NCBI RefSeq assembly: GCF_932526225.1
Contig: NC_064039.1
Location: 14,712,139-14,776,138 of the forward strand
Direction of reading: 5' to 3'
Length of the DNA: 64,000 nucleotides
From: Nematostella vectensis
Lineage: Eukaryota > Cnidaria > Anthozoa > Actiniaria > Edwardsiidae
In this document: in pieces, positions 12,801-32,167 of the stretch
Layout: each line of letters opens with the position of its first letter
How positions within the stretch are numbered: position 1 is the stretch's first letter
The notes under the pieces: model-generated
Database searches by the model: none
What the model was told of the DNA's origin: nothing
The model's input: only the letters and a program-made list of their open reading frames with translations
Made by a program: the position numbers and the translations under genes

Positions 12801-15800
12801 ATAACCAAATGATACGTGTGGGGGATCGAATTTGTTAATTTTTGCGGAGTAGAAAAGAAAAACAGATAGCGTGAAAAAACCTGGAATCAACCCCAGAAGT
12901 AGCGAGAGGCACATGTACGATAGAGCGTTCTCTGTCAACGACGCCACTATTGCTTGCCTTAGGCCTGTGCCCAGGATTGGCTGGAGGGGTCGGGAAGGGG
13001 TACATAGTCATAGGTAACATATAGAAAATGCCTAGTACTTATTCCTTAATAACATATGGCCCACTTTTTGTAACATGAATTTCAATGAATGGATTCCGGA
13101 TTCCAAACTAACTTGGATTCTGGATTCCAGACTGTGGATTCTGGATTCGATTCGCTGGATTCCGGATTCAAAAAGCTTAAAAAAAATCTGGATTCCGGAT
13201 TACTTTACATGGGGTGAGCCGTGTTAAATTCAACGAGGAAAAATAGTGAAATCGATATCCTAGGAAGGAAAATTAAAAATTAGGATATTTAACTCGAGTC
13301 AATCAATGACTGACTGTTGTATTTTCTTCCTAGTGGAATGGAAGATTAAGCAACGAAGGGGAGAAAAAAGAGGCAGCACGCATTGCCAATGTTGTCGCCG
13401 CGGAGTGGAAGGTAAGACCATCAGGAACTACAAGATACTATTCATGTATTCTTTAGCTAATCTAGAACGCATTGCCAATGTTGTCGCCACGGAGTGGAAG
13501 GTAAGACCATCAGGAACTACAAGATACTATTCATGTATTCCTTAGCTAATCTAGAACGCATTGTCAATGTTGTCGCCACGGAGTGGAAGGTAAGACCATC
13601 AGGAATTACAAGATACTATTCATGTATTCCTTAGCTAATCTAGAACGCATTGCCAATGTTGTCGCCACGGAGTGGAAGGTAAGACCATCAGGAATTACAA
13701 GATACTATTCATGTATTCCTTAGCTAATCTAGAACGCATTGCCAATGTTGTCGCCACGGAGTGGAAGGTAAGACCAGCAGGAATTACAAGATACTATTCA
13801 TGTATTCCTTAGCTAATCTAGGCTGCATTTAAGACAAAACGATTCTGTGTGTTGGCGGGAAACTGTTAGCGGGAGATTTTTTACGCGGGCAGGTCACAGA
13901 CGATAATGATTTATCTGAATCTTGGCTATATCAGGGGGAGAGGAAAAGGGGGAGGGGGGGAATAGTTCGAAACATTGGAACTATTTTCTATAATTTTTTT
14001 TCGTCCCCCCCTTCCGAATAGTTTTACTAGATATTATATCCCCCCCCAATGGACTTTGGCCCCCTCTTGGGCCCATTAGATAAGACCCTCTTCAGCTAGT
14101 TTCATTAAACAGAATTGTGTGAATTGTCTCATGATATCGCAATTGCTTGATCACCAGGAGTTGCAGGACAGCCAGTCAAAGGTAAAGTTTTCGTTATTCG
14201 TTGAACTTTACTACAAGGAAAATACTGATTCGTATTCATTTTACAGTCAAAGCCCTCGTCACGAATTACCATCTTGAAGTTAGGTAAGTGTGCACAAGTT
14301 TTGTTTTAAACTTTAAGGGCACAAAACGGAGTTATCTGTTAGACCCCTCGGTTGCAGGTAAAAAAAGCGTCTCGAATGGTTCTGCTGGCAAATTTGTGGA
14401 GTCGAACTAGTTGTGCTGGGAATATATTTTTGGGGGAGCTGGAGCGAATGCTTCGGGAAAAAATCTCGATTGGTTATACGGGCAATTATTTATGAGCCAA
14501 AAAGCCTAACCAATGCTGGCTGGGATAAAGAAGGTATAGTCCCTCCTGGAAAAAGGGAACAGATAATCTTTTCCCAGCAACTTTAAAAATTGATAATTTC
14601 GGCATCAGAGCAACAACGAAATATTCTAACGTGTTTCGGTAAAGGGGGGGTTTCGGTAAGGGGGGGGTTTCGGTAAGGGGGGGTTTCGGTAAGGGGGGGG
14701 TTTCGGTAAGGGGGGGGTTTCGGTAAGGGGGGGTTTCGGTAAGGGGGGGTTTCGGTAAGGGGGGGTTTCGGTAAGGGGGGGGTTTCGGTAAGGGGGGGTT
14801 TCGGTAAGGGGGGGTTTCGGTAAGGGGGGGTTTCAGTAAGGGGGGTTTCGGTAAGGGGGGGTTTCGGTAAGGGGGGGTTTCGGTAAGGGGGGGTTTCGGT
14901 AAGGGGGGTTTCGGTAAGGGGGGGGTTTCGGTAAGGGGGGGGTTCGGTAAGGGGGGGTTTCGGTAAGGGGGGGGGTTTCGGTAAGTGGGGGGTTTCGGTA
15001 AGGGGGGGTTTCGGTAGGGGGGGTTCGGTAAGGGGGGGTTCGTTATATGTACTTGACAGTTGAGCCCTATTTTTGAAAGTTGTTTGGATTATTCTATTGA
15101 TTTTTTTTATTTTATTATTTTGCTCAGAATTATTGTTATTCAAATTTACATGCTATTTAACATACATACTTGAAAAGTAGAAGAAATGCGGAATAACCAT
15201 CCAAAAAAAACATCTACGTCTATTTGATAATATTCCTCAGATGAATAGATATTTGGGTAATGTATATCTTCCATAAAGCGGAGAGTAAAATGATCCAATT
15301 CTAGTTTCTTTACATGCTGTACGTTTATTCAAACCTTGAAACTATAAAGTAGTATGGCGGGGAAAAAGAAACAAGGCCGTAGTTTGGGAGGGAGGGGCAG
15401 GGGCCGCGGATGCAGTTATGTCACCCCCTACCCACCCCTCCTGTATTTGTTTTAGCTGTTTTTACCCCTCCCACCCAATCTTACCAGATTATAGATCTTC
15501 TATAACGGTAAGTACTTAGCTTTTTTTTAAATCTTGGGTGAAGTAAACACCAAGACCCTTGTTACCTACTCTGTCTTCACATTTTCCGAAAATGACAAAG
15601 TGAGTGCCTAGCTAACTATGTCTGTCGCGGCTTCTGTTTCAGAGGAGATTCACCCGCCAGGAAAAGATCACGGGATGTATGCGCTTTTTCCAGCGATGGG
15701 CAGCAAAAGAAAAGAGAAACGAACTGTTGTTGTATGTAAATCTTTTTACGATTCTTGGTTGCCAGACTCTCTTCTCTACGACTCTCAATTTGACGGCTTT

Positions 15801-18800
15801 TGACATGACGTCTCACGACTTTTCGCGTCATCTTTTTCTTGTTCTTTCTCGATGCCTCCCGACTCCTGAATTGACGACTTTCGATCTGATAACTCTCGAC
15901 TTGACAGCTTTCGACATGACGAGTTAATAACGTTTCGCATGATGGCTTCTTTTTTGTTGACTCACGATTCCTGAATGGTTTCCTGACTTTACGCCTTTAC
16001 ACGAATCATGGTTTAGATAACTGTCGACATATCAACAGTCGAATGACTTTTCCATCGTTGACTCGACGGCGATTTGTCGACTCAGAGGCATAAGGGAGGG
16101 TTCGTCCTAGCTCCATTCTAGTAGCCGAAAACAGGTTCCATATGATACCTATGATTGCGCACCCCACTCAGCAAATCCTGGGTACGCGCCTGGAAAATAT
16201 AGTTAATGCACTACTTGAAATTTAGCTGAGTATATCATTCGAAGGGCCTTCTGGGTCCGCAGCCACAAACGTGAACGGCTGCAAAGGAGACTATTTGGGC
16301 CCCTCGGAAATCAATCAATCGTTCAGTTCCCTTCTGTTTGACATTGCTATATCTTTTTTTATAGGATTGCCCGCTAAAAAAGCTGTACAGGTATGTTATA
16401 ACCATATGAATACATGACATTTATAGAGAAAATAAGTTTGTTAACATCTGAAAGTAGTTTTCTTTAATTTTTAACTGACGTTCCTCATTACTAAATTATT
16501 TCCTTTTATATGGATGAACGTTGTGTAGCATATACCAAAAACTAATTTGAATACTATTGTAATAAGCCCGATAATAAACAGCCAAGGTTCTCAAGCCAAA
16601 AATATACCAATAAGACGTAAAAGACAATGCTGGAAAAGGCCATGCGAGCGCACCATCGTCGCACGAATCACCTACAAAAGTCGTGCTATACATTGGGAAT
16701 GAGATGTTGCAAGGAATTTTATGTATAAATCTTTGCGCAAAATAAAAAAGAAAAAAAAAGTACAGGAAAATAGCTCTTGCCTGGGATCAAACCTGGTATT
16801 CATACAAGCAGAAAAAGCAAAAATATAGACCATACATCAAGACATGCGCTAAATCACCGTACACCGTATGGCATCGTAGAGCTTTACGACGAAGCAGGAG
16901 ATTACGGCCCCAACAACGCTATCTAGCGAACTGTACAATGCAAAGACACCTGAGGTACCCGCGTCTTAGTCGGATACGCCACGCATTGACGCTCGCTGTG
17001 ACGTTTAGTGAAAAATATCAAGGTCTACTTGTTCGCCCTGTTCGCCCTGGGTCCCTTGGGGAGTTGTTCAGTCACCATGGTAGTGATATCGTAATGCACG
17101 TGCGCATGGTCTCTGTTGTTCAAGTCATGAATCCACGCAGAATACACGTCGTATTTTAGATAGCCATTTTTGGTTGCATCTAAAAAGATCATGTTTCATT
17201 TGGAATTTGCTCAGAAACTTGTATGTCAATAGGGGACGAGATAGCTTCGACTCCGGTTGATCCCTTTGTTGGTAGTTAAGAAACGATTAATTTATTAGTG
17301 TATTTGGATACAAAAGTTTCTTAATGGATCTAGTGAACTTTTACCAGAGCTGAGAATCCAAATTTGAATTAATTGATCCGTGGACAGTTAATTCCTTCTC
17401 TAGACACGCAATTCCAGAGAATGGCAGAGTTCCGAGAAAGCTTCATTGCTGCCTGACATTGTGGCGTACCAGGGACTCTAAGGATATGAACCACTTGGCG
17501 TAATTGTGTTTTATATTTTATGCTTCGAGTAAAGATTTTATATTTCTAAGGCTGGTCGATGGCGGAAAGCTGCTTGGGAGTGCGGTAGAGGAGCGGAAGG
17601 TTTGCAAGTCCTCCCTGACACATGACAATGGTTAGTATACACAGAGTAGCGTGAGAAACGATAACATGGGCTGTTTAGTGGTTGAGGAAGAATACGAACC
17701 TCAGAAGCCGGAGGGCGTTAGGGTCAAATCAATAGTCAGGTCAGCTTGGAAATTTTCCGAGTGGTGTGAAAACCTGGCTCTCTACCTTCTGGTGTTACTA
17801 CTAAATCAACTGCAGATCTCACTTTTCTTTTGTGACGTCATACTTCATGCTGAATTGCGACCTTATTGTTTATTGGCTTATTTTGCAGTGTTCTTATTGG
17901 CTTATTTTGCAGTGTTTTCATTGGCTTATTTTGCTGTATTCTCATTGGCTTATTTTGCAGTGTTTTTACTGGATACGCGTACACAGCTTTTTGTCTGGAT
18001 CAGCCAGGAATTGAACACAGCTCCCATCCGCTATAAAGTCATGCTTCAGGCTGAGGTAAGATCGTAAACATACAATTCCTCTGCTATATGCCATGCTTCA
18101 GACTGAGGTAAGATCGTAAACATACAATTCCTCTGCTATATGCCATGCTTCAGGCTAAGGGAAGATCGTAAACATAAAGTTCCTCTGCTATATGTCATGC
18201 TTCAGGCTGAGGTAAGATCGTAAACATACACTTCCTCTGCTATATGCCATGCTTCAGGCTGAGGTAAGATCGTAAACATAAAGTTCCTCTGCTATTTGTC
18301 ATGCTTCAGGCTGAGGTAAGATCGTAAACATACACTTCCTCTGCTATATGTCATGCTTCAGGCTGAGGTAAAATCGTAAACATACAGTTCCTCTGCTATA
18401 TGCCATGCTTCAGGCTGCAGAGAAAATATTGGGGGCCACGCCGCTACTAGTCTATTTTTTATATTTACTTCAAAAAAAGGGGAGTGGCGGGGAGGGGGGG
18501 GGGGTCACGCTCCCCTTAGGCCATGCCCGTGATTCTTACTTAAGAAGTAGCCAAAATTTGCTCCATATTTAGTTCACATTGTAGCCGCCATACATGACCT
18601 TTGATCTGCTTACGAAAATACTTTGATATTTTCACATTTTTTTTACATTTTCCCGACTCAACTAATTTGGTGTTTAATTGGAGAATTTTGGTTTAGAGGA
18701 TTTCACGTTATAATGCAATTTTTTTGCATCCCTAGTAAGCGATTCATTCAGTGTAATTAGTATTTAATAATATTTGTACAGGAATTTCTCAAGATGGAAT

Positions 18801-18964
18801 ATAATCAAGAGCAGAGTTATGCCCTGCCGGATTTCCTCAAGGTTGATAACCCCCAGAACAAAGCCTCGGATGATTTCCATCACCCTAGCAACAAGCCAAT
18901 CACCCTGGTTCCAGAGAATGATGACGTCAAGTACCTCAGCTTTGACAAGGCGTTCCAGGGCTGA
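6825..18964 (+). CDS. Gelsolin-repeat protein, severin/CapG-like, three repeats, 422 aa
   Basis: Exons: 6825-6911, 7695-7793, 8598-8681, 9502-9600, 9962-10068, 12328-12382, 12637-12762, 13334-13411, 14158-14181, 14247-14283, 15643-15731, 16365-16390, 17551-17630, 17961-18055, 18782-18964 (TGA). The 1269-nt frame is open throughout. The ATG sits in AACCATGG. Repeat 1 (about residues 35-165) has VKVWQIHDGE, AYIVFGTV, NIHIWVSKK, and VQFHREIAQHESDLFHSYF, the gelsolin-type segment following the long helix. Repeat 2 (about 178-300) has DDVFLVIDPDHFKVYQWNG. Repeat 3 (about 301-375) has GGKLLGSAVEE and VFLLDTRTQLFVWIS. Proteins of this size class sever or cap actin filaments under calcium control; that role is inferred from family. 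There is no signal peptide, so it is probably cytosolic. The next gene downstream is a diverged relative in the same orientation. Introns 5, 8, 10, 13 and 14 hold minisatellites, three of them overlapping splice sites. Confidence 0.85.
8116..8445. mobile_element. Family B MITE (CAGGCCCGTACCCAGG ends)
   Basis: The terminal inverted repeat CAGGCCCGTACCCAGG at 8116 is matched by CCTGGGTACGGGCCTG ending at 8445. The interior is shared in opposite orientation with 28141-28467, including a block with GTCTACAAATAGCACGTC and a homopolymeric G tract. The flanks GTTGT and GTTGC may be a 5-bp target duplication. The element is non-coding. Confidence 0.8.
10195..12165 (+). repeat. 30-bp G-rich minisatellite, about 65 copies, in intron 5 of the first gelsolin-like gene
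   Basis: The unit is close to GTCAGGGTGTGGATGTGAGG plus GATAGGGGGC, repeated with 29-32 bp periodicity. Internal variants alternate (GATGGGGGGC versus GATAGGGGGC, and GTGAGG versus GTTAGG or GCGAGG). The purine strand is extremely G-rich, with G runs of 3-10 in each unit, so it could form G-quadruplexes. Long open frames on both strands arise only because the unit lacks stops; they are not genes. Confidence 0.95.
12879..12955 (-). other. Possible tRNA-like or tRNA-derived relic
   Basis: Read on the minus strand, this stretch has a GGGGTTGATTCC block resembling a T-arm/B box, with an upstream tRNA-like stretch. The arms do not fold into a clean cloverleaf by eye, and a fragment of the family B MITE end follows at 12956. 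It could be a SINE remnant or chance. Confidence 0.2.
13085..13200. repeat. Degenerate GGATTC(C/T) repeat
   Basis: GGATTCCGGATTC and GGATTCTGGATTCC motifs recur irregularly. It lies in intron 7 of the first gelsolin-like gene. Confidence 0.6.
13379..13820 (+). repeat. 89-bp tandem repeat that includes the exon-8 donor site (five copies)
   Basis: The true end of exon 8 (CGCATTGCC... to GGAGTGGAAG, then gtaagacc) starts at 13379. It is repeated at 13468, 13557, 13646 and 13735 together with the following intron bases. Copies 2-5 share an ACG variant where exon 8 has GCG. Every copy retains GGAAG|gtaagacc, so five near-identical donor sites lie in a row. The unit is not a multiple of three and has in-frame stops before each copy. 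Confidence 0.92.
14634..15043 (+). repeat. 17-18-bp minisatellite GGTTTCGGTAAGGGGGG, about 23 copies
   Basis: Near-perfect short units lie in intron 10 of the first gelsolin-like gene. Length varies only in the G run. Every unit contains CGGTAAGG, which matches a 5' splice-site consensus. The Pro/Thr-rich open frame on the minus strand (14583-15143) is a product of the repeat. Confidence 0.95.
16760..16870 (-). other. Possible tRNA-derived SINE fragment
   Basis: On the minus strand it contains CCAGGTTTGATCCCAGGC, a B-box/T-arm-like block, with a GATTTAGCGCATG stretch upstream that loosely resembles an A box. No cloverleaf could be drawn with confidence. Confidence 0.25.
17865..17968 (+). repeat. 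24-bp tandem acceptor repeat at the start of exon 14
   Basis: The unit TTGGCTTATTTTGCAGTGTT recurs with a 24-bp period. Candidate AGs fall at 17887-17888, 17911-17912 and the real 17959-17960; the third copy reads TTGCTG, so its AG is lost. The period is a multiple of three and the read-through has no stop, so upstream acceptors would extend the protein in frame by repeats of VFSLAYFA. Confidence 0.9.
18040..18420 (+). repeat. 52-bp tandem repeat that includes the exon-14 donor site (eight copies)
   Basis: The last 16 bases of exon 14, CATGCTTCAGGCTGAG, plus gtaagatcgtaaacat and following intron, recur at 18040 (real), 18092, 18144, 18196, 18248, 18300, 18352 and 18404. Most keep GAG|gtaag; the 18144 copy reads AAGGGAAG, the 18352 copy gtaaaa, and the last is truncated before its donor and runs into a family A MITE fragment. 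Confidence 0.92.
18424..18535. mobile_element. Partial family A MITE, reverse orientation
   Basis: It has AAAATATTGGGGGCCACGCC and a G-run, ending near TAGGCCATGCCCGTG. This resembles the reverse complement of the family A interior. It abuts the 52-bp donor repeat array. Confidence 0.5.
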
Positions 18965-19074
18965 GCCCGCGCTACAAGGTGGCGGCTAGCGTACAGCGCG
19001 CCTCTCATAACGCAGTTTAGGCAGTTTAGGATTGTAGTCTAGTTTCAAACAGAAAAAGTTATGTGTTTGCTAGG

Positions 19075-19080
19075 AATAAA
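19075..19080 (+). terminator. Poly(A) signal of the first gelsolin-like gene
   Basis: AATAAA lies 111 bp after the TGA at 18962-18964. Confidence 0.7.
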
Positions 19081-21743
19081 GAGTGCTGCATAGCCTGTGT
19101 TGTTATTCATTTTAGTAGGGGGAAACTCGACCCAACTGTTTGATATGGTTGTCAACTTGAATATTGAAAAAGTTACACGTAGTTTCGCGTTCGGTTAAAT
19201 TGATGTTATCATATAACGCTTCACAATAATTTTCTGCGATAAAACAACATTTACTACTTCTTGAGATTTTTTAATAGCAGCATCCACTTCATACAACACA
19301 CAACACACTTAGCGCGAAGATTTTTCCAGTACTGTCATTTGTAAAATTGCTTGTTTAGAGTCACAAATAAAGCTAATATTATGTCATGTCATGTTTAAGT
19401 TTTTATAGCGTATAGTCGGCCACTAAATAACAAAAATTGTTTGTGTGTGTGTGTGGGGGGGGGGGGGGGGGGGGGGGGGGGGGAGGGGGGGGGGGCTGGA
19501 GTTCGGTCTCACGCCTAGCAATGCCCGCTGTAACGTAAACGAAGTATCACATTTTCGCGCGCAGCAAAAAGCCATTCACTTGGAACGTGAAAACAAATCA
19601 TTGGAGTCATGTAGAAGCCATCAAAAGATTTCACCACATTCGGTTTGCGCACCACAGACGAAGAACGAGAATACATTTAAAACAATGAGTTAATCAAGCC
19701 AATCCCGTTAGGCCTTACACGAGCAGGTTTCTACACTTCTCGATCACTGTATTGAAAACCTTTCACAGATTGGCTGATTCTATATTCAAACACAGGTAGC
19801 CCAAACTCACAGCGAGTGTGGAAGTTCTATAAGAGCGTTGTATTAGCAAACAACGTACATATGGTTAAACTACTTAAAATGAAACAGTTCTTGGAGAGTG
19901 CGCTTCAACACTAAACTATGCTGCTGTTTATTCCCGCCAGAATCTGCTACGTAAGGTTTCTTTTATCGCTATTAATGCATCCCGCTACTGTTTTAGTTAA
20001 TTATCAGGAAACAACTCCAGGTTACTGGCATAACGACCGTATATGATAGCCTCGTCCCCAGGCTTCTTGGCGGGCTTATCACGCTCTGCATGGCAATGAC
20101 GTCAGTTAGCATGAAGCGTCCGCCATATTGGAAAGTGTGAGTCTACGCGCAAGGCACCATGGAGCTGACAGCAAGGGAGTAGCCTGGGCACGAGGCTACG
20201 TATACTAAGGGGGCATTGGCACATTCAATAGGAAAAGTACCCGCCTTGATGAACAATAGACAAAAAAATCGGGCGCTGTACGTCGAGGCTCCCTTCTAGT
20301 CTTATTTCAGCTATTACATTTACTTTGATTTTAGAAGGAACCTCGAATCGAGATTATTGTTTGGCTTAAAGTTTCTGAGCACTGAAAATATCATATTCAA
20401 CTGGTTATTGCCTACCCATCAATGCGCAGGTTCTTTTGTGTTGTAAAGTTCCCTAGATAGCGGTGCTGGAGCCGAAAGCTTCAGCCTAGCCGTAAAGCTT
20501 TAGCTGACATACGGCGTTCCAGCCTATGTCTAGAAGTATGCTCTATTTTTCTCTCGTTTTATCTGATTTGAGGAGGTTCGATCCTTGGGCAAATGGCTCT
20601 CCCTTTTTTCCTTTTTCTATTACTTACCTGTAGGTATAAGCTGACAAATAATATGGTAATCTGTTGTAAGCACTTTCTATATTCATTCCTGCTGAATCCC
20701 TGCCATGTCGTATAACTTTTTCGGTTAGACAAGTTTTCTTACAGACACAGCAAGAAGTTTTAAGCGTTCTTGTAGCATGATCACAAGCATTGCTTGGCTC
20801 AATTAAACTGTTTTTTTCCCATTACACCCCCATTTACCTGCTTATCTAGGCTGTCTGTAGAGCTTTTTCTCTACGGGTACACCCGCGAGGATTCCTCTTT
20901 GAGTGAAACAAAATTTCCAACGTTTTTTGTGTGAAGTGTTTGGGTATTTTAAAATTTATCGCTTCTTCAAAATACTCAGTGATCACAAAGAGAAATAGCG
21001 TTATATTACTCTAAAGAGCTTTCTCGACGAGAGTGCAGTTCAATAGGAAATCCACATAGTCTTCAAAGCAGGGAATTTTTTTTGTAAAAGGATCTTTCCC
21101 CTCCCCCTTCCCCACAGAAGTTTCGCCCTTACCGGAAATACGGTGGTCTTTCCACTCTGTTTTTACTGTATAATAAACGAATATCAGGTATTCATAGTAT
21201 CAATAATAACCATTTTTAATTGATCGTGATGTGTTTCAATATTCAAGAATATTCTCTCGGGAATCTTAACATTTTTAGAAAGCTAGTGTCGCAATGTTGC
21301 TAGATACGGCATGAATATGACATATCGATAAAAATATTTCATGTATTCTTACGCAAGCAAATAACTTTTAAAGACGGTTGGCGAATTTTCTTCAGTTTGC
21401 GCACTTTCGAAATAATTGGTTCCGAAACTTTAATTTTCTAGGTATTTGAATTCATATTATCATAACGCTGATATCCGTTTTGGCATTGTTTTGGGTTTAC
21501 ATTGCTTTGTCTTTTAGTTATTACTACTCGTGCCATGAAAGACTACATGCTGCTAAGCGTTTATTTCTATCACAGAATGACTTTGTTTAAATTCTTATAA
21601 AAACAATGCAAATGTCATAAGCCAATAGGGATAGGCCACTCGACTAAGCACACAAGCTGGCGCTCCCATTCAGTTGACACGGATAGCTAGGGCGTGCGCT
21701 AGGTCTAACTCCTTGGAGAAACTCTCTTTTGTAAAGAAACACC
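19081..21743. other. Intergenic spacer between the two gelsolin-like genes
   Basis: This is 2.66 kb with no recognisable coding exon. A TG run and a G tract of about 40 bases sit at 19441-19497. The rest looks like unique AT-rich sequence. The promoter and 5' UTR of the downstream gene must lie in its right part, but no core element is clear. Confidence 0.5.
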
Positions 21744-29502
<7,759 letters not shown>

Positions 29503-32167
29503 GTGGGTATGGGACACACATGGTTTAGTCGTAGGGGCTAAAGACTCGTCCCCAGGCATCTCTAACTTAACCTAGCTAGTCCCCTTCCTTCTGTTTGGGA
29601 CTCCTGTGCCCCCATCATTAACAACAGGCAACCCAAAGAGCCATAAAAAAAAAAAAAACGAATCATAACCCTAAGGATTTGGGGACAGGATTTTTGGATA
29701 ACTTTTTCTTTTATAAACAGAACCTTTTGTAGTTATGTGTTATTTTATGTTTAATCGTGAGTTTTTATTATTATTATATATTTTTATATATAAAGCAAGA
29801 TGATATTTGGCGTCGCAAGCGTTAGTAGAAAATAGCCCATCCTTAGGTACACTTGCTGAGGTGCTATATACGATGGCATATCTTACGTAATCTAGTTTAT
29901 TTCACTTTCTTTCAGATTTTGACAGCCAGGAATATCTTAAATCTTTACTGCACATGGAACTCTAAAATATTGTTCTCAATTTCATCAAATCTTATATACT
30001 CCGTATGTAAGCCAAAAAGAGAAAAAGCACACCTGCAAGCACTGGTAGCATGCCCTACTAACAAGGCAGAGAAACAAGATTAATCTTTGACATTGTATTC
30101 TAAATTTGGAATAAAAGCACTTTTATTCGCGATACTTTCTGTATTCTATTTTAGGATCGGTTTTGCAAAATTAAAATTAGATTATAAATTGTGAAAAACG
30201 TTTAAATTAATCTTTGTGAAAAAGCCAGGTCTTCATGGGGAAGGAGTGCGAGGGTGGGGTCTCTAAGGGAACAAACCGTAAGGCATATAATAAGGCACAC
30301 GAGTCTCGAGAAAAAGGATCGAAAAAGCCAATCTTTGGTTATCCTGGTTGCAGTAAAAAAACCGCTACTGCCTGTGTCCTTTATGTAAAAAGGAATTTGT
30401 CGATGCAACTAAATGGGGTTTACGCGGTCAAATTCAAATTGTTCTATCAGTTTCAAACTACATGCATTGCCAAAGAGTAGGGGGGGGGATGCTGTTCCAG
30501 AAAATAGAAAATATGGAATCGTCATGGTGCGCGGGTCATACCAAAGAATCCCTCTCTTCTTTAAAGTGTATCTGAAGAAATAAAAGCAATATCCTCCAAA
30601 ACGGTTCATCCATCGATATCTAATATCTCCAATGATAGAAAAATCTTTGTTACCAAAAAGCCCCCGATTTCCCATAATCCCCCATTTTTTTAAAACACCT
30701 ACTTGCCCAGTCCCCTCACTGGTAAAGCTCGAGTTGGCGCGAAATGAACACCAAATAAGGAATGAATTTGCGTGAGAGAAAACAATTTTGGCTACATGCG
30801 GCTTCTTTACCTTGCAACTTTATTAGACGTGGTTATAAAGTGCTTTTCCTCTTGGTAGCTGGCTTAAAATGTAAATATTACCTTATACAAATATAAAATG
30901 TATATCCTGCTTGCATTTTAAAATAGCCACTTGTTGATAATTCAAATGATTTTGGAATTTTGAACCCATTTACTTGGCATTACATGCCCCAACATGGTGC
31001 CATTGCCGCTATCATAGTTTACTAAACTAGTTGTACGAAATGCTGATTATCTCGCTAAAAGATGGGTCCTTTAGATATCGATATAGCTTACATATAATTT
31101 AGATAATGTATAACCCCCAAAACCTTGATGAAATGCTAAAGGATCCACATTTTTTTGCACAAACAGTGATATTATTTGATTTGGCATTTTTGCTGTGTTA
31201 GGTAAACATCATATTTTGCCGTTCCGTCTCACTAGAGATGTAATAATAGCTAAATCCTTCTTGTCGTCTTTGTCCTCTCAGTGCTCTAACCAAATATCAA
31301 TATAAAGCATTCAATATGCATTTTTCAGACTAGTCGTAAATAAAAATGAAGACCCTTTGAACAGTCTTATCTTTTCTGACCCTTTCATCTGATCGTATTG
31401 CGTGACAGGAAACACGGCACCATTTTGGTGTGGGTAACAGCAATTCCACCTCGCACTGAATGCTTGCTATCTTGCTTCAAGTTTGGTCCTTTAAGTATTC
31501 GTATAGACCACATATAATTTCAATGATACACGATCCTCAAAACCTAGATTAAAAGTTGAAGGACTCATATTTTTTCGCACAAACAGTGATCATATTTTCG
31601 TCTCGTGTAGGACATCGTATTTTGTGAGCCGTGCGCTCTCTGCCTTTTAAAATGTAAACATTGCTAAACTCCATAACGAAAGAATGCAAAAAGCATTTGT
31701 TATATACAGTATGTATGTGATATATTAGCCATCTGCCTTTCCAAGGGTACTAGATTCTCAATCGGGATGGTTTGAGTAGTTTTTTTTTTTTTTTGCCATT
31801 CTCATAGCATCATTTGCTTTATCCACAAAAAGTTAAATTTTACCTCGCAAAAACGCTTTATATCTTGCTCAAAGTTGGATCCTTTAGGTATTTGTATAGA
31901 TCATATATAATTTCAATGACACACGTCATGCTCCCTTGGTTTAACCAAGGTCGGTTATAGGTGAGCCTCCCTCGCAGGGTAGTTACAGGTGATTTTGCTA
32001 CCAGTTCCCTTTTTGGGTTACCTGTGTCTTCTCTTGAAGGATCACATGAAATTGAGGCTGTTTTGTCAGACGCTGTCCGATCATCGTTTTATCAACAAGC
32101 TTTAAACTTCTTTCTTCCAAGAAAACATCTAGTTCTCCTTTAAAGAGGCCAATTAACTGAAGCAAAG
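29503..32167. other. 3' UTR and intergenic region with three diverged copies of a repeat
   Basis: The first 600 bp are probably the 3' UTR of the second gelsolin-like gene. From about 31060, 31485 and 31870, related blocks recur. They share GTCCTTTAG(A/G)TAT, CATATAATTT, a TTTTTT(G/C)GCACAAACAGTGAT stretch and AACATC-TATTTTG. The last copy is incomplete and stops just before the next gene. I recognise no coding exon; the short frame at 31961-32143 has no family match I can name. Confidence 0.5.
30110..30115 (+). terminator. Poly(A) signal candidate, second gelsolin-like gene
   Basis: AATAAA, followed by AGCACTTTTATTCG, about 610 bp after the stop codon. Confidence 0.5.

Noticed and set aside
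14583-15143. Pro/Thr-rich ORF on the minus strand
   Set aside because: It is encoded by the GGTTTCGGTAAGGGGGG minisatellite inside a confirmed intron.
17651-18067. 138-codon ORF with four LAYFAVF repeats, looking like a small membrane protein
   Set aside because: Its 3' part is exon 14 of the gelsolin-like gene and its 5' part is intron 13 plus the acceptor ladder. It was kept only as possible in-frame extension by alternative acceptors.
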